From Lachnospiraceae bacterium AM48-27BH (lineage in GTDB: Bacteria; Bacillota; Clostridia; Lachnospirales; Lachnospiraceae): DNA of 64,000 bases. Positions within the stretch are counted from its first letter, which is position 1; every line of letters starts with the position of its first letter. The notes under the pieces were generated by a model that was given only the letters and a program-made list of their open reading frames with translations, made no database searches and had not been told where the DNA came from. The DNA lies in contig QUFC01000012.1 of the NCBI GenBank assembly GCA_003478355.1, positions 1-64,000 of the forward strand, written 5' to 3'. Both the position numbers and the translations under genes were made by a program. This document shows, piece after piece, positions 26,101 to 31,491 of the stretch.

Positions 26101-28051
26101 CATCAATATGCTTCAGAACATCAAACAGGATCTGCAGAACTTCATTGATGAACAAAACTCGCTAGGTATTTCTACTACTGTTGACCAGTATAAACAGTTA
26201 ATGGACATTTGCCAGAAAGAGATTGATAAACTGCTTGAGCAGCAGAAGAAACTTTCTGACCTTTTAGGCACTTATCAGTACGGCTCAGAGAAATTCAATG
26301 ATGTCCAGGACGAGATTCAGGACATTAATGATACGATTAGCGGGCTGATCCAGAATATGTACGAATGGAATAACTCCATTATGCAGATTCCGATTGACCA
26401 GTTAAGCAAAGTCAATGAGCAACTGAATCTTTACTCCAATTCTTTGGGCGAGGTTTTGGATAATTATGATTCTGTTTTGAGCGCCGTTACGGGAACGATC
26501 GACCAACAAATACAGTCATTGGAAGATCTGAAAACGGCTACTGAAAAATCCTATGAAAAGCAGACGAAGCCTATAGAAGAAAAGATTAGTCTGCTTCAGC
26601 GGGAGAACGAAGCTAGATCCAAACAGATCTCGTTGGAAGAAGCCCAATATAATCTCGAAAAGGCCAGAAATCAGAAAAATGTTCAAGTTGTAAAAAATGG
26701 TTCCTTGACCTATATCGCTGACGAGGAATCTATAAGACAAGCACAAAGCGACTTATCAGAAGCCAAATACAATAAAATTGTATTCGATTTGCAAAATGAG
26801 GTAGATCGTTTAAACGACGAAAAGAATAAGCTATTAGAAAATTACGATCAGCAGATAGAGAAGCTTCAAACTGTTGAAGATAAATGGTCAAAAATCAAAG
26901 ACCAGATCCAGCTTGCCGCTGATACTATCAAGGCGACTGACCTCTTTGGCGCAGATTGGCAGAACAAGATTCTTTCCGGCAAAGACGATGATCTCTACAC
27001 AATGTTCAAGAATCTCTACGAGTCCACTTCCACCGAGAAGGACAAAGTAGATGAACAGATTGCGTCCAATGAGCGGATTGTGACCATGATGCAGCGATTT
27101 GTTGAACTCTACCAGGACGGTTCTATCACCTATGAGAAGGCCATGGCGGGAATTACCCAGATGGCGACTCAGATGAAGGACGGCTACTCTGCGCTAGAGC
27201 AACTGAACGGCCTGATGAACTTGGATGGTATTGGCAAGATTTCCGATATCTCTGCTTCCACCAATGCCAAAGTTGATGAATCTGTGCAACTTCTGGGCGA
27301 GTACATGGGCATCGCAAAGGCGAACTCCGACACGATTTCCCAGTACACTTCCACCTGGAATGAGATGAAAGATAATATTGCTGCACAGTTAGCCCAGCTT
27401 GAGAAGATGGCGAAAGAACTGGAAGAATATGTGAAAAATCATACATATAGTTCTGGATCTTCCTCTTCTAGCCGAGATCACGATAGTGGTTCTTCTTCCC
27501 CTTCTGGTGGCGGCTCCGGTAACAACTATGTTGCGGCTGGTCCTGGTTATTCAGACGAAGGAATGCAAGAAGCAATAAATCGTGGTGATCGTATCGAATT
27601 TGATGGTTCCGGCGGTGGCAAAACCGAGCAGGAAATCAAAGACACCTATGAGGAAATGACCAAGAACAAGCGGCATACTGGCGTTGAGAAAGGCCCCGTT
27701 GGTAGCAATGGCGATTCCAATGATAAGTATGCGAAACTTGCGAAAGAATTAGGTCTAAAAGAGATCCAACCTTATGAATATCCGGCTTTCCTAAAGGAAG
27801 GTGAGATCGTGTTTACACCGGAACAACAAAAACAATTAGTGGACAACATGAAGATCTTTACATCTACGCCGAAGTATATGACTGTACCGGAGAATGTGAT
27901 TAAAAAGAACCAGCAGGTAATCAATATTGATTGTAGCATGGGTGATGTTACATTGCCAAATGTGCAGAATTGCGATCAGTTTATCAAACATGTATCTACA
28001 CAGTGGGTATCCAGTATGCGGCAGCAGTTGTCTGTTGTGTGCAAAAACTAA
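20120..28051 (+). CDS. Giant TP901-type tail tape-measure protein
   Basis: A 2643-residue protein with a strong start (AGGAGGACAAGC before ATG 20120). A TP901-family core lies at about residues 630-930, marked by KELDDSLFNLQVATGKTREE, EQVAEAANDWLRTGRS, KLSNVDMNAAVSAGGIAEAM and FGTQQGEMGKVLL. A hydrophobic stretch (ALNMAITAGITAAIWAIG) follows at about 1105. From about 1130 to 2430 it is nearly all coiled coil, then a Ser/Gly-rich linker (about 2450-2475) and a globular end with FTPEQQKQLVDNM. Tape measures set tail length at about 0.15 nm per residue, which would mean a tail near 400 nm. No lysozyme or peptidase domain was seen. Codon use switches within the gene. Confidence 0.85.
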   Translation: MSNVDISLSAGLSIEESYEQIRSDIAQIQKRLDAAGIKINLTAEVDTELKKSLEKLGNTKEPAVVGKKLGDVLASNIINEFSIKSKDAQRQIKTYMGQIYNMTVGELKTGNDNPQLLNVFNQLGEVVKNNANILQSRMGIYDSFYQYFKGINKIKIPDVVRTDLGKDWNSMRLTSAKTFTTGNGIELDSIYQEMSSKFKDLFSGTTDQTQQFREIVTALRAYRADVDKLEPIDPAKVTGFEDSVWDSLVSNLGVLRNQIKAQLPEIEAEVERSAENIKKSLLDIDVSFDGGDVSKLTEEAKNYFKSISGIEDKDINLQFFKNANEDITSFNATIDRGQGILEKYSFSMNNLGQYVYNGGSIIDKSGKEFSEVTVKAAEFQSKLESLKSTYNDFLSGTSAENPFKALVEGIDFNNITDKESLDTMAAKFRQATEMAKAFNTELSQSGAGQKLSQYLKELPADIDYLEEKFRGANFKIPDDVAQSFRAMREQITQIEQTSDPSKKIQLYNQLTDQLNKVTQKYKQMALEEKNAANNTKLQANKNLFSTNLDTWMNKNTSAAKVFSERLADIKSRLASADATEFTHLENEFKAIQSEATQMGLTGSNAVKAMKSEFDRAVTSVVSLTAAFHAFKRMVSTAKELDDSLFNLQVATGKTREETKGLLDTYNQMAGKLGATTEQVAEAANDWLRTGRSLDETNELIKDSMILSKIGMIDTGDATQYLVSALNGYKLSAESALEVISKLSNVDMNAAVSAGGIAEAMSRTATSADQAGVSIDRLIGMIATMKDVSQASDERVGTAIKSIVSRYSQVKTNKLVDYESGEDLSNVEKALKKVGVQIRDNLTDFRDLDDVLGELAKKYNDLNDVEKNGIATALFGTQQGEMGKVLLSNWDKVQELTKISADSSTEALDKFSAYTDTLQAHINSLTASYEHLASVVADSEFLKGAADAASGFLDVISAVTDKLGVLSVATGAITGGAALKGVNLGLFGNNGADITFLGKTVQEMEAASAAGEKFGGIFTKSVKEPIVNAQSVIANYNKLAQKQAVSQQAINNLTDDFNMRKYLSGLKGAEAGMEGYTASFKMSEAATLRLKLETVALNMALNMAITAGITAAIWAIGKAYDTVANRVKNLRESAEESAQTYEDLKSDIENINDEMKTTASRIDELNKKDHLSFVEQEELQKLKDTNEELERQLKNKQALANAEKDEAREKALKYFNSYADVQPTRYLGWDMSQVEAKNERYGHVEGGVYTGNQAEVAMQQAKDYLALLEEQKQVEKDILEFQMNHPQNYENMDEYQNLIQHGNALKSQIDVLKTSVTEFMTDFSKLDSSLDPEKDQALLSLITEFSNLYQQIFSGGETPTQSFDDVWNSNSFQSAKTELEKMAKAGTLDQKTLSNNEKYKELLDATGKTAKETCDHIYSLVEAEGETGTSSGKPFSKQEMISQINGLSEGFEELDKIMNSMKDTKSPFDYSILDDKKFNDNFSKLGDAYTDFVEKIASSPKDVKGCQSAFDNLATAFVNNSGILNGLSEDTATLTTDMLKNMGVANAEEVVMAALGQKKAAAAAETKNLADMSDEEIDAFLTEQGATADTIDAFKAYVAEKQLANFAIDPNGDIEALNAIMVKLGAAGNAWKNYYRYKKDLDAINNGEVYTVAGTKMYKYTDVDGRTHHISENGKKQLEDLTSSQYNSVMNELKTGSDLKLAHYSGGPKTNKESSSGSSKKENKEEKETFDWTERKLEIIANQHDKINDYISNETKSIEGQQAALSEIISLDQQKMEVLKQQIEVYKQYWLKALSEIDEEQLKIYGNGMSKDDLISKITNGSLDIQDFVLPEGATDAQETAYKKLVEGIKNAQSAYQDVEDTEKKLDDTEQDIADHQKERYEKRIEQIEAENDALKSRQDIIQADLDLLEASGGIELEGMYQELIDLSKQQMSLYEEEAAAARDRMSEVEAGSTEYYQLESKINDCTQSIKECQKEQAEWQETIKRLPIERIQKYINMLQNIKQDLQNFIDEQNSLGISTTVDQYKQLMDICQKEIDKLLEQQKKLSDLLGTYQYGSEKFNDVQDEIQDINDTISGLIQNMYEWNNSIMQIPIDQLSKVNEQLNLYSNSLGEVLDNYDSVLSAVTGTIDQQIQSLEDLKTATEKSYEKQTKPIEEKISLLQRENEARSKQISLEEAQYNLEKARNQKNVQVVKNGSLTYIADEESIRQAQSDLSEAKYNKIVFDLQNEVDRLNDEKNKLLENYDQQIEKLQTVEDKWSKIKDQIQLAADTIKATDLFGADWQNKILSGKDDDLYTMFKNLYESTSTEKDKVDEQIASNERIVTMMQRFVELYQDGSITYEKAMAGITQMATQMKDGYSALEQLNGLMNLDGIGKISDISASTNAKVDESVQLLGEYMGIAKANSDTISQYTSTWNEMKDNIAAQLAQLEKMAKELEEYVKNHTYSSGSSSSSRDHDSGSSSPSGGGSGNNYVAAGPGYSDEGMQEAINRGDRIEFDGSGGGKTEQEIKDTYEEMTKNKRHTGVEKGPVGSNGDSNDKYAKLAKELGLKEIQPYEYPAFLKEGEIVFTPEQQKQLVDNMKIFTSTPKYMTVPENVIKKNQQVINIDCSMGDVTLPNVQNCDQFIKHVSTQWVSSMRQQLSVVCKN

Positions 28052-28062
28052 AATTGTGGCCA

Positions 28063-28089
28063 TTCTCTGAAATATGGGGATGGCCTATT
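28063..28089 (+). other. Intercistronic hairpin after the tape-measure gene
   Basis: GGCCAT and ATGGCC form a stem-loop between the tape-measure stop and the next ribosome site. It lacks a T-run and probably allows read-through into 28104. Confidence 0.35.
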
Positions 28090-28103
28090 ATATTGGAGGA
28101 AAC

Positions 28104-28382
28104 ATGAGCAATTATTCAGAAGAGATAAACAAAATGTCCGGGGAAACACTGCGGATCATCAAAGATCTGATCCAGAAATGTGCGAAATTTGACCAGACGA
28201 TTACCGCACAGGTGGTAGAGATTGTCACCGCCCAGAAAGTGCGTGTGAAGTACAACAATAGCGTGTTTACCGCATCGACAACGATTCCGTGTGAGATCGG
28301 GGACATTGTTAGAGTGACGCTTCCGTGTGGAAATTGGAGTGATTTATTTGTGGTAGTAAATAAAGGAAAAAGACTGAAATAG
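28104..28382 (+). CDS. Small beta-rich protein after the tape measure
   Basis: A 92-residue protein from ATG 28104 (TTGGAGGAAAC upstream); earlier in-frame starts at 28074 lack a site. After an N-terminal helix, residues 35-90 read as alternating strands (TITAQVVEIVTAQKVRVKY, then IPCEIGDIVRVTLPCGNWSD), suggesting an OB-like fold as in small tail-hub proteins. In siphophages distal-tail genes follow the tape measure, so this may be a reduced hub part. Tentative. Confidence 0.5.
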   Translation: MSNYSEEINKMSGETLRIIKDLIQKCAKFDQTITAQVVEIVTAQKVRVKYNNSVFTASTTIPCEIGDIVRVTLPCGNWSDLFVVVNKGKRLK

Positions 28383-28383
28383 G

Positions 28384-28409
28384 GTGTCTGGGGACAGGCA
28401 TCCTTTTAT
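28384..28409 (+). terminator. Terminator of the tail-type operon
   Basis: GGGTGTCTG pairs with CAGGCATCC (two wobbles) around GGGA, followed by TTTTA. Confidence 0.6.
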
Positions 28410-28431
28410 ATAGGAAGAAACAGGAAAGAAA

Positions 28432-29757
28432 GTGGGAGAAATGGGAATGGCAGCAGTGGCAGTAAACGATGAAGAAATCTTGAAATACGCAGTATCTGAA
28501 GGTATAATTAGTCTGGATGATGTGCGAAAAAGCATGGAATTAAAGGAGAGAAAAAGATTACTAAAGCAACATCACAACAAAATATTTAAAGGATCTGACG
28601 GGAGGTGGAAAACAACACTACCAGGTGCCAATGGAACAAAGACCAGAAAAATTATTGCCAAGAAAACAAAAGAAGAAGTAGAAGATGTGGTGATTCAATA
28701 TTATTCTGGTTTAGAAGATCATGCGTATGTGGAGGAAAATATTCCAACAGTAACAGAATTATACAGACGATGGCTTTCTTATAAAATGGCTCATACAGAG
28801 TCAACAGCCTATATCAAGCGTATTAATAGTGACTGGAAACGATTCTATGAGAATGATCCAATCGCAGAAAAAGAGATCACGGCTTTGACGGAAGTGTACT
28901 TGGATGAATGGCTGCACCAGAAGATCAAGGATTACGGTCTAACAAAGACATCATTTTATAATATGTCTACGATCGTTAGACAGAGCTTGGTCTATGCTTG
29001 CAAGGATGGCGTGAATCTGTTGGAGAAAAATCCAATGGCCAACATCGAAATCAATACAAAGCTATTTAGGAGAAAACAGAAACCTGCGGCAACCACACAG
29101 GTATACTTAAATTCAGAGCAGAAATTGATCGCAGATGAATGTTTGCGTAAGATCAGCAGGAATCCAAACTGTACAACGCCGATGGCGATTATGTTAAATT
29201 TTCAGATTGGTCTGAGAATCGGTGAACTTGTTGCGCTGAAATGGTCTGATATTGAAGGAAATTACATTCATATCAACCGAATGGAAGTGGAAGATTATGA
29301 GATCGACAATAAGACTGGCGTTAAAATTGACTTTAAAGGGCATAAAGTAGTTGAACATGTTAAGAGTGGCGCAGGTGTGAGAGAAGTGTATTTAAACACA
29401 GAAGCGCAGAAAATCTTGAAGATGATTAAGGAATCCAGTGTTCAGAGCGGTTATTATGACCAGGATTATATCTTTATTTCCAGCCAAAAGAAAGTGCGAT
29501 CAACGGCAAGAACCATCACATCATATCTGGAAAAGTTATGTGCAACGGTTGGAATTGCTGTGAAGAGCAACCATAAAATCAGAAAAACATATATTTCTGC
29601 ATTATTTGACGCTAAAATTAATATTGATACAATCCGCAGAATGGCGGGACACGAGGATGAGAGAACCAGTTTAAAGAACTATTGCTTCGATCAAAATGAT
29701 AAAATATACATAGAGGATCAACTGGAAAATGCCAGAAATACAACGATTTCCTGCTAA
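28432..29757 (+). CDS. int: Tyrosine recombinase (integrase)
   Basis: A 441-residue phage/ICE-type integrase. It has an N-terminal arm-binding region (about residues 40-80, RKIIAKKTKEEVEDVV), a core SAM-like domain (about 95-190), and a catalytic domain with GLRIGELVALKWSDI (first Arg), HKIRKTYISALFDA (HxxR), GHEDERTSLKNYCF (His and the Tyr nucleophile). It joins attP with attB during integration. The start may be GTG 28432 or ATG 28441. It lies at the element's right edge, 111 bases from the tRNA-Trp gene, with its arm-type repeats downstream. Confidence 0.92.
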   Translation: MGEMGMAAVAVNDEEILKYAVSEGIISLDDVRKSMELKERKRLLKQHHNKIFKGSDGRWKTTLPGANGTKTRKIIAKKTKEEVEDVVIQYYSGLEDHAYVEENIPTVTELYRRWLSYKMAHTESTAYIKRINSDWKRFYENDPIAEKEITALTEVYLDEWLHQKIKDYGLTKTSFYNMSTIVRQSLVYACKDGVNLLEKNPMANIEINTKLFRRKQKPAATTQVYLNSEQKLIADECLRKISRNPNCTTPMAIMLNFQIGLRIGELVALKWSDIEGNYIHINRMEVEDYEIDNKTGVKIDFKGHKVVEHVKSGAGVREVYLNTEAQKILKMIKESSVQSGYYDQDYIFISSQKKVRSTARTITSYLEKLCATVGIAVKSNHKIRKTYISALFDAKINIDTIRRMAGHEDERTSLKNYCFDQNDKIYIEDQLENARNTTISC

Positions 29758-29762
29758 AAAGT

Positions 29763-29825
29763 TGTAAACAGGCGTATGAGTTTCTTCTATATAATACATT
29801 TTTCTAGTGTAAACATTTGTAAACA
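29763..29825 (+). repeat. Three TGTAAACA repeats: candidate integrase/excisionase arm sites
   Basis: TGTAAACA occurs at 29763-29770, 29808-29815 and 29818-29825 between the integrase stop and the tRNA-Trp terminator. Short direct repeats flanking an att core are typical arm-type binding sites. Assigned by position. Confidence 0.5.
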
Positions 29826-29826
29826 C

Positions 29827-29856
29827 AAAAAAATGCCGTAAAACCTAAGTTTTACG
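29827..29856 (-). terminator. Terminator of tRNA-Trp on the minus strand
   Basis: CGTAAAAC (29837-29844) and GTTTTACG (29849-29856) make a perfect stem. Reading minus, it is followed by TTTTTTT (29833-29827). There is no T-run on the plus side. Confidence 0.75.
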
Positions 29857-29868
29857 ACACTTGCGAAA

Positions 29869-29939
29869 CAGGGGAAGAGGGGCTCGAACCCCCATCTACG
29901 GTTTTGGAGACCGCTGCTCTACCATTGAACTATTCCCCT
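29869..29939 (-). tRNA. tRNA-Trp (anticodon CCA)
   Basis: On the minus strand a complete 71-base cloverleaf begins AGGGGAA and ends TTCCCCT plus discriminator G; CCA is not encoded. The anticodon arm GCGGT-CTCCAAA-ACCGT places CCA at 34-36. The T arm GGGGGTTCGAGCCCC is intact. It is the probable integration target, since the integrase lies just beyond its 3' end. Confidence 0.95.
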
Positions 29940-29981
29940 TTATGAAGTTGTTTTGTTTTGCTGTATCTCAGCGACTCATTT

Positions 29982-30010
29982 ATAATACCATGCCTCTGCA
30001 GAAATGTCAA
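29982..30010 (-). promoter_or_regulatory. Promoter of tRNA-Trp
   Basis: On the minus strand TTGACA (30010-30005) and TATTAT (29987-29982) are 17 bases apart, about 43 bases upstream of the tRNA 5' end. Confidence 0.75.
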
Positions 30011-30213
30011 CATTTTTTTGAATGTTTTTTTTGAACAATTTTAAAAATATATAAAATAAGGGAAAACGGTGTCTTTTCCTTAGATCTGTGGTAAACTAAA
30101 AGAAAGAATACGGCCGGTTGTCATACTTGAGGTTTTGCGGAAGGAGTGGACGGAAAGCGTTGTCTGATGATAGAAGATATACAGTTGTGCGGGAGCCACA
30201 CAAGGAGAATGAA

Positions 30214-30782
30214 ATGGATCTTGCTGCAGAGAAAAAAGTCCTCCGCAGGGAATTAAAGCAAAAACGAAAAAATCTTCTGGAAAGTTATCGCCACCAGGCA
30301 GACCGACAGATTCTGGAACGTGTCAAAAGCCTGGAGTTGTATCGTCAGGCCCATAGGATTTTCTGTTATGTCAGCATGGCGGAGGAGGTTGATACCAGGC
30401 TGCTATTGGAAAAGATGCTGGCAGAGGGAAAGATCGTGGCAGTTCCATTGTGCCGGGAAAAGGGTGTGATGGAAGCGAGACAGATCACCAGTATGGATCA
30501 GCTGAAACCGGGAGCATACGGTATTTTGGAGCCCAAAGAGGATACAGAAAAATTAGATCCAGATCGCCTGGATCTGTGCGTGATTCCCTGTGTGGCTTGT
30601 AGTTTGAGCGGAGTCCGGCTTGGTTATGGAGGCGGCTATTATGACCGTTTTCTTCCAGAGACAAGGGCGAAACGGATAATCCTCTGCCAGGAACAGATGC
30701 TCTGTGAGAAAATTCCGGCGGAGCCCATGATTGCCCCATGGATCTGATTGTAACGGAAGAACAAGTCTGTGAGCCAGTCTGA
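30214..30782 (+). CDS. 5-formyltetrahydrofolate cyclo-ligase, with a C-terminal frameshift
   Basis: This enzyme converts 5-formyl-THF to 5,10-methenyl-THF with ATP. The start ATG 30214 follows AAGGAGAATGAA. Family motifs are KKVLRRELKQKR at the N-terminus (substrate and ATP binding), SMAEEVDTR, and LGYGGGYYDRFL near residue 140. In the main frame the protein ends early at 30747 (EPMIAPWI). Removing one frame step at CCC 30724-30726 restores the expected ending HDCPMDLIVTEEQ to a stop at 30782, so one C seems missing. Four more homopolymer indels in this window make a consensus error likely. Only the last 15-20 residues are affected. Confidence 0.85.
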
Positions 30783-31047
30783 TGAACCGCGGACAGATGC
30801 TCGTAATCTGGAATGGATTTTTGCTTATAACGATGAAGGCGCTGAATGGTTACAAAAAATTGTATAATTCTCGCAAAATGTAGAATTTGTCAGCCGCGAT
30901 TCATGAAAAATAGATAGAAAAAAATGTAGAGCATTTTCGGACAATTTTTGATTAATAAAAAATATAGAACAAAAATAAAAACAACAAAACACTTTATATG
31001 TAAAAAATACACAAAAAAAGACGAAAAACGAACCTGAAATAAAAAAT

Positions 31048-31077
31048 TTGACAATCATAGTTTCTTTATGTTATAAC
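31048..31077 (+). promoter_or_regulatory. Promoter of the HPr-like gene
   Basis: TTGACA (31048-31053) and TATAAC (31072-31077) with an 18-base spacer, followed by AAAGGAG and ATG 31121. The rest of 30783-31047 is AT-rich and I see no gene in it. Confidence 0.7.
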
Positions 31078-31120
31078 TCTTGCAACCGAAAAGGTTGTCA
31101 TTGAAAAGGAGTTGAGAAAC

Positions 31121-31360
31121 ATGAAACAGAAAAGAATTTTGTTGCCAACGATTGATGACGCAAAGATGTTTGTTGCTGCAGCAACACAGTGTGACTTTGA
31201 TATTGACGTATATTACAACCGGGTAGTCATTGATGCAAAATCAATCCTTGGAGTATTAAGCCTGGATTTAAGAAATGTACTGACGGTTCAGTACGATGGC
31301 GAGAATGAAGCGTTTGAAGCATTCTTAGAAAAGATGGCAGTAAAGAGAACTGCTGCATAA
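31121..31360 (+). CDS. HPr-family-like protein without the phosphorylation motif
   Basis: A 79-residue protein from ATG 31121 (AAAGGAG 9 bases upstream). The alternating pattern IDDAKMFVAAATQCDFDIDV, then SILGVLSLDLRN and FEAFLEKM matches the HPr fold. The GLHARPA segment with active His15 is absent, so it cannot be the PTS phosphocarrier. Such HPr-like proteins are common in Lachnospiraceae; function unknown, possibly regulatory. It has a strong promoter and its own terminator, so it is probably well expressed. Confidence 0.7.
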   Translation: MKQKRILLPTIDDAKMFVAAATQCDFDIDVYYNRVVIDAKSILGVLSLDLRNVLTVQYDGENEAFEAFLEKMAVKRTAA

Positions 31361-31377
31361 GAGCAAATGGGAGAGAG

Positions 31378-31405
31378 GATCGTCTGTTATGGGCGGTCCT
31401 TTTTT
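31378..31405 (+). terminator. Terminator of the HPr-like gene
   Basis: GGATCG and CGGTCC (one wobble) enclose TCTGTTATGGG and are followed by TTTTTT. Confidence 0.6.
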
Positions 31406-31406
31406 C

Positions 31407-31470
31407 GTGTCATAGGAAACTTCGTCCTATGACACAAAAACGCTCCGCGGGATCGCATTGCAGCGGGGGA
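31407..31470. repeat. Dispersed palindromic repeat, partial copy
   Basis: GTGTCATAGGA (31407-31417) pairs with TCCTATGACAC (31425-31435), followed by AAAAACGCTCCGCGGGATCGC. The unit at 44231-44300 has the same plan (TTTCATAGGA hairpin, then AAAAACGCTCCGCGAGGAGC), so this is a repeat family of the host chromosome. Confidence 0.6.
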
Positions 31471-31491
31471 AAACAAAGAAGGGGGACAGTC

